Assembly: GCF_003148495.1 (NCBI RefSeq) | Contig: NZ_QGGH01000006.1 | Coordinates: forward strand, 296,115 to 360,114 | Length of the DNA: 64,000 nucleotides | Reading direction: 5' to 3' | Origin: Mesorhizobium loti | GTDB taxonomy: Bacteria; Pseudomonadota; Alphaproteobacteria; Rhizobiales; Rhizobiaceae | In this document: positions 1-7,832 of the stretch, one piece after another | How the letters are laid out: each line of letters begins with the position of its first letter | How positions within the stretch are numbered: the first letter of the stretch is position 1 | Notes under the pieces: model-generated | Databases searched by the model: none | What the model was told of the DNA's origin: nothing | Seen by the model: only the letters and a program-made list of their open reading frames with translations | Translations under genes and position numbers: made by a program

Positions 1-144
1 ATGCCCCTGGCCCAGAAAGCCAGCCGCGCCAGCGCGCTGCTCGTCATGCCATCCATTGCGAGCCCCGCCGAAATGATGCGCGGGCAGCATAGCATCGGGA
101 CGCGGCAAGGCGACAGTCCGGTGTCTGCGTCCTGCCAGCGCCTG

Positions 145-190
145 CTGGAACCGCCCGTACTTACTGGAAGCCGCCCCGTACTTACTGGAA
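145..190. repeat. Short tandem duplication at the RNase T2 stop codon
   Basis: Two adjacent copies (about 151-170 and 171-190) of a unit of 20 to 21 bases share the core cccgtacttactggaa. A shorter ctggaa remnant precedes them at 145-150. On the minus strand each copy reads Phe-Gln-stop, so the end of the RNase T2 gene has been duplicated just past its own stop codon. The units differ by one C, so the event is probably replication slippage. Confidence 0.7.
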
Positions 191-1189
191 CCCAATCGCG
201 TCGACAGTGCCTGTCGGGCAACCGGCCTTGTTGGTCGGCACCGAAGCCAGCAGCAGGTCCTTGAGCGAGCTGTTGGAGCCGATCGGACCGGCGAGGCCGA
301 GCGTCAGTTCGCCGATCAGCCGCCTGCCGCTCGACGGATCGATGACGCAGGAAACACGCACGCGGTCCCCTGCTCCCGCCCCGAAGGCAGTGTCGAAGGC
401 GCCGCGAATCTGGTCCGCCGTCAGCTTGCCGCCGATGTTCTTGGCAAAGAGATCGCGCACCGGCGAGCTGTTCACCGCGCGCATCAAGTTGAGCGCGTCG
501 GAGAAATAGTCCTGCTGGCTCTTGCCGTAGCAGGTGCCGTGCTTGATCCATTCATGCCGTTCGAGTTTGGAAGCTGTCCCCGGCATCACCTGATCGAGCT
601 CTGTGCGGGTGTTGGCGTCCAGATTGACCGGCGGCAGGTCTTTCCAGTGGGCCGGATTGTCGTTGGCCTTGTCGCTCGCCGTCGCCTGGCAATAGAAATT
701 GCCGTTCGGCTGCGGCCACAGGCCGTGCAAGGTGAAATGCGTAGCGTCGAAATCACCTGCACTCTGCACCTTGCATTCCGTCTTGCTCGACTTGGTCTCG
801 CAGAAGGCCGGCTGCCAGCTCAGCGCGAAGACATATTCGGGTTTTCCCGATGCCGCCGGCTTGCCTTGCCCGCCCGGTGCGGCCGGCACGGTCGCGGCGC
901 TGCTACCCGAAACATGGCCGCAGGTGACTTTCACCCAGCGGCGCTCCGGATCGGCGCCCGGCACCAGGATGAGGTAATGCGTCGGCGTATCCTTGTTGCC
1001 GGCAAGCAGCTGGTAGCTCTGCCCGGCATCGGTCGAGACGTTGCCGGGGTTCTTGCCGTTCTTGATGGCCTGCGTCGCCGGACAGGCAGCGTCGGCAACG
1101 AAAGAGCCGCTCATCTTGACGTCGGCACGCGCCGCCCCGGCCAGTGACGCCGCCAGCATGGCCAATCCGAAAACGACACCAATGCGCAT
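182..1189 (-). CDS. Secreted ribonuclease T2 family protein
   Basis: 335 residues from the ATG at 1189, which is preceded by GGGGA and followed by a signal peptide (MRIGVVFGLAMLAASLAGAARA). A longer frame to 1279 exists but would bury that signal peptide. Both catalytic motifs of RNase T2 are present: HGLWPQ near residue 155 and HEWIKHGTC near 212-220, each supplying an active-site histidine. The family cleaves single-stranded RNA with little base specificity via a 2',3'-cyclic phosphate, usually in the periplasm or outside the cell. An N-terminal segment of about 110 residues before the nuclease core, with Cys and a Gly/Pro/Ala-rich linker, is not part of the family core and its role is unknown. 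Divergent from the hydrolase at 1379. Confidence 0.93.
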   Translation of the reverse strand: MRIGVVFGLAMLAASLAGAARADVKMSGSFVADAACPATQAIKNGKNPGNVSTDAGQSYQLLAGNKDTPTHYLILVPGADPERRWVKVTCGHVSGSSAATVPAAPGGQGKPAASGKPEYVFALSWQPAFCETKSSKTECKVQSAGDFDATHFTLHGLWPQPNGNFYCQATASDKANDNPAHWKDLPPVNLDANTRTELDQVMPGTASKLERHEWIKHGTCYGKSQQDYFSDALNLMRAVNSSPVRDLFAKNIGGKLTADQIRGAFDTAFGAGAGDRVRVSCVIDPSSGRRLIGELTLGLAGPIGSNSSLKDLLLASVPTNKAGCPTGTVDAIGFQ

Positions 1190-1318
1190 GGAAAATCCCC
1201 GGCTGAAGAAGTGGGCGACAGACTGAAGCTGTCTCCATGTCAGAATTGCGATATTTTGCTGTCCAAACGCAAGAAACATCGTCGCGAAAAAGCAGGCTTT
1301 GCCAATTGACGCAAAACC

Positions 1319-1345
1319 GGCGCCGGCGCAAACAAAGCCGGCGCC
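1319..1345. promoter_or_regulatory. 9-bp GC-rich inverted repeat in the divergent intergenic region
   Basis: GGCGCCGGC (1319-1327) and GCCGGCGCC (1337-1345) form a perfect 9-bp stem with a 9-base loop (gcaaacaaa). It lies 34 bases before the hydrolase start and about 130 bases before the RNase T2 start. It could be a protein-binding dyad or a hairpin in the hydrolase leader. There is no U-tract, so a terminator is unlikely. Confidence 0.35.
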
Positions 1346-1378
1346 ACGGTGGCGGCCAGAGCCTGGAGACCGAGCGGC

Positions 1379-2311
1379 ATGTCATTCAGCCAGCAGCGTG
1401 TGATTGCCTCGCCGACCGGTGCCGATCTCAATCTTTTCGTCAGGCAAGCCGATGGCCGGGCACGTGCCGTCGTCCAGATCAATCATGGTCTGGCCGAGCA
1501 CGCCGCGCGCTATGCCCGCTTTGCCGATTTTCTTGGCTCCCGCGGCTTCCACGTCTATGTCCACGATCATCGCGGCCATGGCGCGACCAAGGCCCCCCAC
1601 GCACCGCTCGGCAGGTTCGCCGACAGCAACGGCCCCGCCAAGGTGATCGCCGACGTCGACGCCATCCATGATCTGATCGCCAGCGAACAGCCGAACCTGC
1701 CCGTCATCCTTTTCGGCCACTCGATGGGTGCGTCGGTGGCGCTGAACTACCTGTTGCGCCACTCGCCGCGCGTTCATGCCGCCGCGATCTGGAACGGCAA
1801 TTTCTCCCAAGGCCTGCTTGGCCAGGTGGCGCTCGGCATCCTTGCCTGGGAACGGATGCGGCTCGGCTCTGATGTCCCGTCGCGCCTGTTGCCAAAGCTC
1901 ACCTTTCAGGCCTGGGGCAAGGCGGTGCCCAATCACCGTACATTGTTCGACTGGCTGTCGCGCGACGAGGCGGAAGTGGCGAAATACATTGCCGATCCGT
2001 TGTGCGGCTGGGATGCTTCGGTATCAATGTGGCGCGACGTCGTCGGCATGGCATTGAACGGCGGCAAGGATGCCGGCTTTGCCGGCGTCCGGCGCGACCT
2101 CCCCGTCAGCATCGTCGGCGGCGAAAAGGATCCCGCCTCGGATTACGGCAAGGGGATCACCCATCTTGCCAATCGCATGCGCAAGATGGGCTTTTCGAAT
2201 CTGGTTTCAAAGGTTTACGCTGACACCCGCCACGAAAGCCTGAACGAGGTGAATCGCGACATCATCATGGGCGATTTCGCGGCCTGGGCGGACGACATCC
2301 TGAAAGCGTGA
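1379..2311 (+). CDS. Alpha/beta hydrolase, monoacylglycerol lipase/lysophospholipase-like
   Basis: 310 residues from the ATG at 1379, which has gaccgagcgg upstream; an ATG at 1349 would add ten residues. The serine hydrolase nucleophile elbow GHSMG places Ser115. The candidate acid is the Asp in GGEKDPAS and the candidate His is in TRHESLNE near the C terminus. HDHRGHGAT near residue 63 and the overall order match the Hydrolase_4 / serine aminopeptidase S33 family, which includes monoglyceride lipases and lysophospholipases. No signal peptide, so probably cytoplasmic. Followed after 99 bases by the CoA-transferase/ThDP gene pair on the same strand. Substrate cannot be read from the sequence. 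Confidence 0.85.
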   Translation: MSFSQQRVIASPTGADLNLFVRQADGRARAVVQINHGLAEHAARYARFADFLGSRGFHVYVHDHRGHGATKAPHAPLGRFADSNGPAKVIADVDAIHDLIASEQPNLPVILFGHSMGASVALNYLLRHSPRVHAAAIWNGNFSQGLLGQVALGILAWERMRLGSDVPSRLLPKLTFQAWGKAVPNHRTLFDWLSRDEAEVAKYIADPLCGWDASVSMWRDVVGMALNGGKDAGFAGVRRDLPVSIVGGEKDPASDYGKGITHLANRMRKMGFSNLVSKVYADTRHESLNEVNRDIIMGDFAAWADDILKA

Positions 2312-2410
2312 CGGATTGGCCCATCGCAAGAGCCGTGACAGCCGTTGCAGGGCTTGATAGAGGCTCTGCCTTCGCAGCAATCAAGGTGATTGCAGCAACC
2401 ACGGTGATTT

Positions 2411-3586
2411 ATGGCTGAGCCCCCGCTGAAAGGCGTCCGCGTCGTCGAACTCGCCCGCATCCTTGCCGGGCCATGGGCCGGGCAGTTGCTTGCCGATCTC
2501 GGCGCCGATGTCATCAAGGTCGAGAGCCCCGATGGCGGCGACGACACCCGCAAATGGGGCCCGCCCTTCGTCATGGGCAAGGACGGCGAGAACCTGTCGG
2601 CCGCCTATTACCACTCCTGCAACCGCGGCAAGCGCTCCATCGCCATCGATTTCTCGACACCGGAAGGCGCCGAAACCGTGCGCCGGCTTGTCGCGACTTC
2701 GGACGTGCTGATCGAGAACTTCAAGCTCGGCGGCCTGAAGAAATACGGCCTCGACTACGACAGCCTGCGCAAGATCAACCCCCGCCTCGTCTATTGCTCG
2801 ATCACCGGCTTCGGCCAGGATGGTCCCTATGCGCCACGCGCCGGCTATGACTTCATCATCCAGGCCATGGCCGGCATGATGTCGATCACCGGCGAGGTTG
2901 GCCGTGAGCCGCAAAAGGCCGGCGTCGCCATTTCTGACATCTTCACCGGCCTCTATTCGGTCATCGCCATCCAGGCGGCCCTGCGCCACGCCGAACAAAC
3001 CGGCGAAGGCCAGCACGTCGACATGGCGCTCTTCGACACCCAGATCTCCGCGCTTGGCAACCAGAACCTCAACTATCTCGTCTCCGGCAAATCGCCGGTG
3101 CAGATGGGCAATGCGCATATGAACATTGCGCCCTACGAAGTGGTGCCAGTCAGGGACGGCCACATCATCCTGGCGGTCGGCAATGACGGCCAGTTCGCCA
3201 AATTCTGCGCCGCTGTCGGACTGGACGATTTGCCTGCAAATCCCGACTTCGCCACCAATCCTGCCCGGGTCGCCAACCGGGTCAGGCTGCGTGAGCGCAT
3301 GATCGAGGCGCTGAAGATTTTTGACCGCGATCCGCTGCTGGCGAAGCTGGAAGCGGCAAGCGTTCCGGCGAGCCCGATCAACACGATCGGCCAGATGTTT
3401 GCCGACCCGCAGACAATCGCGCGCGGCATGCGGCTCGACCTCGACGACGGCCATGGCAATCTTCTGCCTTCGGTGCGTGCGCCGATGGTCATGTCCGGCA
3501 CGCCGCTGGTCTATGAGCGCCCCTCGCCGCGCCTGGGCGAACACACGCAAGAAATCCTTGCCGAACTGGAGAAGTCTGGACAATGA
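2411..3586 (+). CDS. CoA transferase family III (CaiB/BaiF type)
   Basis: 391 residues. The N-terminal LKGVRVVELARILAGPWAGQ and the LADLGADVIKVE segment are hallmarks of family III CoA transferases. The catalytic aspartate is most likely Asp176 in AISDIFTG. These enzymes move CoA between carboxylic acids such as oxalate, carnitine or (R)-benzylsuccinate through aspartyl-CoA intermediates and act as interlocked dimers. The stop codon overlaps the start of the next gene by four bases (ATGA), so the two are translationally coupled and probably act in one pathway, with the transferase activating an acid that the ThDP enzyme cleaves or decarboxylates. The acid is not identifiable here. Confidence 0.9.
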   Translation: MAEPPLKGVRVVELARILAGPWAGQLLADLGADVIKVESPDGGDDTRKWGPPFVMGKDGENLSAAYYHSCNRGKRSIAIDFSTPEGAETVRRLVATSDVLIENFKLGGLKKYGLDYDSLRKINPRLVYCSITGFGQDGPYAPRAGYDFIIQAMAGMMSITGEVGREPQKAGVAISDIFTGLYSVIAIQAALRHAEQTGEGQHVDMALFDTQISALGNQNLNYLVSGKSPVQMGNAHMNIAPYEVVPVRDGHIILAVGNDGQFAKFCAAVGLDDLPANPDFATNPARVANRVRLRERMIEALKIFDRDPLLAKLEAASVPASPINTIGQMFADPQTIARGMRLDLDDGHGNLLPSVRAPMVMSGTPLVYERPSPRLGEHTQEILAELEKSGQ

Positions 3587-5232
3587 AGACCGGCGGACAA
3601 CTCATCGTCGACGCGCTTGAGGCCAACGGCACCGACCGCATCTATTGCGTGCCTGGTGAATCCTATCTGGCGGTGCTCGACGCGCTGCACGATTCAGCGA
3701 TCCGCACCATCGTCTGCCGCCAGGAAGGCGGTGCCGCCATGATGGCAGATTGCCACGGCCGCCTGACCGGCAAGCCCGGCATCTGCTTCGTCACCCGCGG
3801 CCCCGGCGCCACCAACGCCTCGGCCGGCATCCACATCGCCATGCAGGATTCGATACCCGTCATCCTGTTCATCGGCCAGGTCGCCAGCCACGCCAAGGAG
3901 CGCGAGGCCTTCCAGGAAGTCGACTACAAGAGGTTCTTCGGCGACATCGCCAAATGGGTGGTCGAGATCGACGACGCCTCGCGCATCCCCGAATTCGTCA
4001 CCCGTGCCTTCGCCGTGGCGACATCGGGCCGCCCCGGCCCCGTCGTCATCTCACTGCCGGAAGACATGTTGACCAGTGTCGTCGAGGCACCCATCGCTTT
4101 GCCGCACACACCGGTCGAAACCCGGCCGGGCGAAGCCGAGCTCGATGCGCTGGAAAAGCTGCTGGCCAAGTCCATCAGGCCGTTCGTCATCCTCGGCGGC
4201 ACGCGCTGGGACGCCGAGGCCGTGGCACGGATACGCACGATCGCCGAGACGTGGTCGCTGCCGGTCGGCTGTTCCTTCCGCCGCCAGATGCTGTTCGACC
4301 ATCTGCACCCGAACTATGCCGGCGATGTCGGCATCGGCATCAACCCGAAGCTGGCCACGGCGATCAAGCAGGCCGATCTCGTGCTGCTGATCGGCGGCCG
4401 CATGGGCGAGATGCCGTCCTCCGACTACACCCTGCTGAAAAGCCCCTACCCCGACCAGACGCTGGTCCATATCCATGCCGACGCCGGCGAACTCGGCCGC
4501 GTCTACCGGCCGACATTGGCGATCAATGCCTCGCCTTCCGCCTTCGTCGACGCCTTCGCCAAGCGCAAGCCGGCCACCGCACCCGCCTGGGCAGCCGAGA
4601 CGCCAAAGCTGCATGCCGCCTATCTCGACTGGTCGACACCGCCGGAAAGCGGCCCCGGCTCGGTCCAGATGGGGCCGATCATGAAATACCTCGAAAAGAT
4701 GCTGCCCAACGACGCCATCCTCACCAACGGCGCCGGCAATTACGCCACTTGGGTGCATCGTTTCCACCGCTTCCGCCGCTTCGCCACGCAGGCAGCGCCG
4801 ACCTCAGGCTCGATGGGCTATGGCACGCCTGCGGCGGTCGCCGCCAAAGAACTGTTTCCAGAGCGCACCGTGGTCGCTTTTGCCGGCGACGGCTGCTTCC
4901 TGATGAACGGGCAGGAATTCGCCACCGCCGTGCAATACGACCTGCCGATCGTCGTCGTCGTCGTCAACAACGGCATCTACGGCACCATCCGCATGCATCA
5001 GGAGCGCGAATATCCCGGCCGCGTCGTCGCCACTGATTTGAAGAATCCTGATTTCGCGGCGTTGGCTCGCGCCTATGGCGGCCACGGTGAGACGGTCGAG
5101 AAGACCGCCGATTTCGCCCCGGCCTTCGAACGAGCCCGCGCCAGCGGCAAGCCGGCGATCGTCGAAATCAGGCTTGACCCCGAGGCGATCACGCCGACCC
5201 GGACGATGACCCAGATCCGCGATAAGGCATAA
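3583..5232 (+). CDS. Thiamine diphosphate-dependent enzyme, acetolactate synthase-like
   Basis: 549 residues with the three-domain layout of the AHAS/POX family. The PYR domain has the cofactor-activating Glu48 in RQEGGAAMM. A central nucleotide-binding-like domain follows, then the PP domain with the metal and diphosphate motif AGDGCFLMNGQEF and NNGIYGT. Shorter and different in detail from biosynthetic IlvB, and no regulatory subunit gene is adjacent, so a catabolic decarboxylase or carboligase is more likely than branched-chain amino acid synthesis. Its coupling to a family III CoA transferase recalls oxalate or 2-hydroxyacyl-CoA lyase systems, but the sequence alone does not prove that substrate class. 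Confidence 0.85.
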   Translation: MKTGGQLIVDALEANGTDRIYCVPGESYLAVLDALHDSAIRTIVCRQEGGAAMMADCHGRLTGKPGICFVTRGPGATNASAGIHIAMQDSIPVILFIGQVASHAKEREAFQEVDYKRFFGDIAKWVVEIDDASRIPEFVTRAFAVATSGRPGPVVISLPEDMLTSVVEAPIALPHTPVETRPGEAELDALEKLLAKSIRPFVILGGTRWDAEAVARIRTIAETWSLPVGCSFRRQMLFDHLHPNYAGDVGIGINPKLATAIKQADLVLLIGGRMGEMPSSDYTLLKSPYPDQTLVHIHADAGELGRVYRPTLAINASPSAFVDAFAKRKPATAPAWAAETPKLHAAYLDWSTPPESGPGSVQMGPIMKYLEKMLPNDAILTNGAGNYATWVHRFHRFRRFATQAAPTSGSMGYGTPAAVAAKELFPERTVVAFAGDGCFLMNGQEFATAVQYDLPIVVVVVNNGIYGTIRMHQEREYPGRVVATDLKNPDFAALARAYGGHGETVEKTADFAPAFERARASGKPAIVEIRLDPEAITPTRTMTQIRDKA

Positions 5233-5260
5233 AGCGCCAAAGGCAGAGGCCGAGTTCCTT

Positions 5261-5316
5261 CGCGCCCCTCTCCGTCCTGCCGGACATCTCCCCCTCAAAA
5301 GGGGGAGAGTCGCGGC
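5261..5316. repeat. REP-like palindromic element
   Basis: A pyrimidine-rich block (cgcccctctccgtcctgccg) is followed by a 9-bp stem TCTCCCCCT / AGGGGGAGA (5287-5308) with a CAAA loop. It has the look of the short intergenic palindromes common in rhizobia and is related in layout to the copies at 10900-10957, 11324-11381 and 60808-60866. It lies between two convergent genes and may also end transcription, but has no U-tract. Confidence 0.55.
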
Positions 5317-5328
5317 ACCGGCTACGTC

Positions 5329-5769
5329 CTATTTTGCTTTTTCGATCTGGCCGCGGATCTCGCCGTCCTTGTTGGCTGCCGTATGGATATTGACGTAATA
5401 TTTGCCGGCCTCAAGGTCAGCCGCCTGAGCATCGGTCAACGTCTCCGATCCCTTGATCGGGCTCTTGAGTTTCTTGAATGGGATAACGGGTCCAGCGTTT
5501 TCACCCATCGCCGCCGGACCGTGAATGTGCCCCGCCGTCGCCGGCCCGCTGAGACCGGAATACTTGACGTTCCAGCTGAGTTTCTTCTTGGCCGTGTCGA
5601 ACGTTAAAGTGGCCGTGCCCTTGCCCTTCGTGGTGACGGGCGGGCTCTGCTGGCCGCCGTCGAGCGTCGCCTTGAACTTTTCCATGTCGGCCAGGGCCGG
5701 CGAGACAAGAAAGATAGAAACAGAGACGGCGAGTGCCGAAACGATCGGCGAAAAGGAATGCATGCGCAT
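5329..5769 (-). CDS. Secreted CHRD-domain protein
   Basis: 146 residues. The ATG at 5769 follows GGAGG at nine bases and opens a signal peptide ending near SPALA. The mature part matches the CHRD (chordin) domain in bacterial single-domain form, with a start of the kind KFKATLDGGQQSPPV, GHIHGPA in the middle and YYVNIHTAANKDGEIRGQI at the end. The domain is an immunoglobulin-like beta sandwich whose bacterial role is unknown. Stands alone, convergent with the ThDP gene. Longer upstream frames (to 5871) lack a ribosome site and would mask the signal peptide. Confidence 0.88.
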   Translation of the reverse strand: MRMHSFSPIVSALAVSVSIFLVSPALADMEKFKATLDGGQQSPPVTTKGKGTATLTFDTAKKKLSWNVKYSGLSGPATAGHIHGPAAMGENAGPVIPFKKLKSPIKGSETLTDAQAADLEAGKYYVNIHTAANKDGEIRGQIEKAK

Positions 5770-5917
5770 TTTTAAAAACCTCCGTTGGATGTGACACCCT
5801 TGCGGCTCTCCGACGCATGGATGCATCTGTACAACGGTCGGACGGCCAAAAGTATCCTTCGGCGCACGCATATGTGATGGCAGGCAAAAAGCCCGATTGC
5901 CTACCCGCCAGGGGAAA

Positions 5918-5936
5918 GCGGCGGTCAGACCGCCGC
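5918..5936 (-). terminator. Hairpin over the stop codon of the PLP enzyme gene
   Basis: GCGGCGGT / ACCGCCGC is an 8-bp perfect stem with a 3-base loop. The TGA stop of the minus-strand gene falls in the loop and stem top. After the stem the minus strand reads TTTCCCC, a weak U-tract, so it may act as a terminator or as an mRNA 3' end stabiliser. Confidence 0.45.
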
Positions 5937-7208
5937 CAGCGCCTGCGTCAGGTCGGCGATCAGATCATCTGGGTGCTCGACGCCGATGGACAGCCTGACC
6001 GTGGTCTCCAACACACCGATGCGCTGGCGAACCTCGAAGGGAATGCCCGAATGGGTCATGGCCGCGGGGTGGCTGGCCAGCGATTCCGTTCCGCCGAGGC
6101 TTACCGCCAGCTTGAAGATCTGCAGGTTGTTGAGAAAGGCGAAAGCCGCCTTCTCCCCGCCCTTGATATCAAAGGAGAAGGTCGAGCCGGCACCGGTGCA
6201 TTGCGCCCTGTAGGCGCGGCCCGCCAGCGTGTCCTCGCCCAGGAACGGCAGGTAATGCACCTTCCCGACCTTGGCATGATCACGCAGGAATTCGGCGACC
6301 AGACGCGCATTGTCGTTGGCCCGCTCCATGCGGATCGACAACGTCTCCAGCGAGCGGCCGAGCATCCAGCAGGAATGCGGGTCGAGTTGCGTGCCGATCG
6401 CGCCGCGCAGCGCCTTGATCGGCTTGGTCACCGCCTTGCTTCCCATGGCGGCGCCCGCGATCAGGTCAGAGTGGCCGCCGACATATTTGGTCAGCGAATA
6501 GACGGAAACGTCGGCGCCGTGTTCGATGGGCCGCTGGAACACCGGGCCGAGCAGCGTGTTGTCGCAGACGATGATCGGCGTCGACCCTTGCATCCCACCG
6601 ATCTCGTCGGCGATCTTCCGCATCAGCGCGATATCGACCAGGCTGTTGGTCGGGTTTGACGGGGTCTCGATCAGGATGACCGACACGCGGCCCTTCGCGA
6701 CGGCCGCATCGGCAGCCGTGCGCACCGCTGTCTCATCGACGCCGTCCGCGAAGCCGACAGCGCTGATGCCGAAACCGGAAAGCGTGCGCGTCAAGAGCGT
6801 CTCCGTGCCGCCGTAAAGCGGCTGCGAATGCAGGATGACGTCGCCCGGACGGGCGTAGGCGAGCAGTGTCGTGGCGATCGCCGACATGCCTGATGAAAAC
6901 AGGATGCAGGCATCCGTCCCCTCATAGACCGCCAGCCGGTCCTCGACGATCTCGCTGTTGGGATGGTTGAAGCGCGAATAGACCAGGCCCGACGCAGTGC
7001 CGCTCGGCGGCTCCTTGCGGCCGGAGGTGTAATCGAAGAAGTCGCGTCCCTCTTCCGCCGACTTGAACACGAAGGTCGAGGTCAGGAACACCGGTGGCTT
7101 GACCGCACCCTCCGAAAGCTGCGGATCGAAGCCATAGCTCAGCATCAGCGTCTCCGGGTGGAGCTTGTGGTTGCCGATATGGGTTTTCGACGGGCGTGGC
7201 GCGGTCAT
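5925..7208 (-). CDS. Cys/Met metabolism PLP-dependent enzyme (cystathionine gamma-synthase / methionine gamma-lyase family)
   Basis: 427 residues from the ATG at 7208, preceded by AGGAAAAGCC. The PLP lysine is Lys241 in SLTKYVGGHSD. The phosphate and cofactor motifs SSGMSAI and CDNTLLGP are also present. The family performs gamma- or beta-elimination or replacement on sulfur amino acids using a homotetramer with PLP. An Lrp-type regulator is divergent, as is usual for amino acid catabolic lyases such as methionine gamma-lyase, which favours a degradative role over methionine synthesis. Assignment within the family is uncertain. An earlier frame start at 7328 would overlap the regulator's promoter region and is unlikely. 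Confidence 0.88.
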   Translation of the reverse strand: MTAPRPSKTHIGNHKLHPETLMLSYGFDPQLSEGAVKPPVFLTSTFVFKSAEEGRDFFDYTSGRKEPPSGTASGLVYSRFNHPNSEIVEDRLAVYEGTDACILFSSGMSAIATTLLAYARPGDVILHSQPLYGGTETLLTRTLSGFGISAVGFADGVDETAVRTAADAAVAKGRVSVILIETPSNPTNSLVDIALMRKIADEIGGMQGSTPIIVCDNTLLGPVFQRPIEHGADVSVYSLTKYVGGHSDLIAGAAMGSKAVTKPIKALRGAIGTQLDPHSCWMLGRSLETLSIRMERANDNARLVAEFLRDHAKVGKVHYLPFLGEDTLAGRAYRAQCTGAGSTFSFDIKGGEKAAFAFLNNLQIFKLAVSLGGTESLASHPAAMTHSGIPFEVRQRIGVLETTVRLSIGVEHPDDLIADLTQALAAV

Positions 7209-7239
7209 GGCTTTTCCTGCTTTTGAAAGAGTGTCGCAC

Positions 7240-7316
7240 GGCAATTTATGCGATCCCGACCCGCCAGTCCTTGCTATTTTTGGGCTCGCATGGCTGCATT
7301 CCCGCAACAAATTGCC
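7240..7316. promoter_or_regulatory. Divergent promoter region with inverted repeat, candidate Lrp-type operator
   Basis: GGCAATTT (7240-7247) and AAATTGCC (7309-7316) are exact inverted copies separated by 61 bases. The flanking ATGCG and CGCAAC are also nearly inverted. The pair frames the space between the PLP enzyme start (7208) and the regulator start (7331). Lrp-family octamers bind and wrap such spaced AT-rich sites, so these are plausible autoregulatory and effector sites. Confidence 0.4.
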
Positions 7317-7330
7317 CGGAGAGACCAAAA

Positions 7331-7790
7331 ATGCAGCAGAAGATAGCCGACGATTTCGACCGCAAGATTCTGCGCGAACTGCAGGCTGACGCCCGCATCA
7401 CCAACAACGAGCTTGCCGAGCGGATCGGCCTGTCGCCGTCGCCCTGCCTGCGGCGGGTGCGGCGGCTGGAGGAGACCGGTGTCATCAGAGGCTACACCAC
7501 GCTGGTCGATCCGGCCGCCTTCGGCTGGAGCATGGTCGCCATCGCCACCATCCGGCTCAGCCGCCAGAACGAGGACGAGATCGTGATGTTCGAGGACGCG
7601 ATCCGCGGCTGGGAAGAGGTGCTGGAATGCCACCTCGTCACCGGTTCGCGCGACTATGTGCTGAAAAGTGGTGACGGGAAACCTCGAGCAGTACGAGCGC
7701 TTCATCAAGGAAAAGATCGCGCGGCTGAAATGCGTGGCCTCGATCGAAACCAGCTTCGTCATGAACACCATAAAGGAACGGCGCCTCTAG
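7331..7790 (+). pseudogene. Lrp/AsnC-family regulator with a one-base frameshift
   Basis: The ATG at 7331 opens an N-terminal helix-turn-helix (LDRKILRELQ-like start, NNELAERIGLSPSPCLRRVRRLE) and then the AsnC/RAM effector domain. After codon 111 (CTG) there are four A bases (7664-7667). Reading them as AAA plus one extra A shifts the frame: if one A is removed the protein continues VVTGNLEQYERFIKEK through SIETSFVMNTIKERRL to the TAG at 7788, giving a normal 152-residue family member. As written, the frame instead runs to 7810 with an unrelated tail. This is either a real inactivating mutation or a sequencing error in an A-run. It is divergent from the PLP lyase it probably controls. Confidence 0.85.
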
Positions 7791-7805
7791 CAAGAGGCGC
7801 CGTTC
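7776..7805. terminator. 13-bp perfect hairpin between convergent genes
   Basis: GAACGGCGCCTCT (7776-7788) pairs perfectly with AGAGGCGCCGTTC (7793-7805) around a 4-base loop. The TAG stop of the frame-corrected Lrp gene is in the stem top and loop. It sits between the plus-strand regulator and the minus-strand binding-protein gene ending at 7833, so it can serve both. The flanking T-tracts are poor. Confidence 0.7.
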
Positions 7806-7832
7806 TCTAGATCGATATGTTGCCGACTAGGC

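Noticed and set aside
1..264. Frame at the left edge on the plus strand, and a minus-strand frame starting at 56 and leaving the window
   Set aside because: The first overlaps the end of RNase T2 and lacks a start signal. The second (MDGMTSSALARLAF) is too short to judge within the window.
3583..5232. Oxalyl-CoA decarboxylase
   Set aside because: The neighbour is a CaiB-type transferase, but the ThDP enzyme reads as AHAS-like and no formyl-CoA-specific feature can be confirmed.
5261..5316. Strong Rho-independent terminator
   Set aside because: The stem is good but no U-tract follows on either strand and the sequence resembles other repeats in the window, so listed as REP-like.
7196..7810. 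Uninterrupted longer version of the Lrp frame
   Set aside because: Its C-terminal 47 residues do not resemble the family, while the other frame continues the family perfectly; a frameshift is the better explanation.
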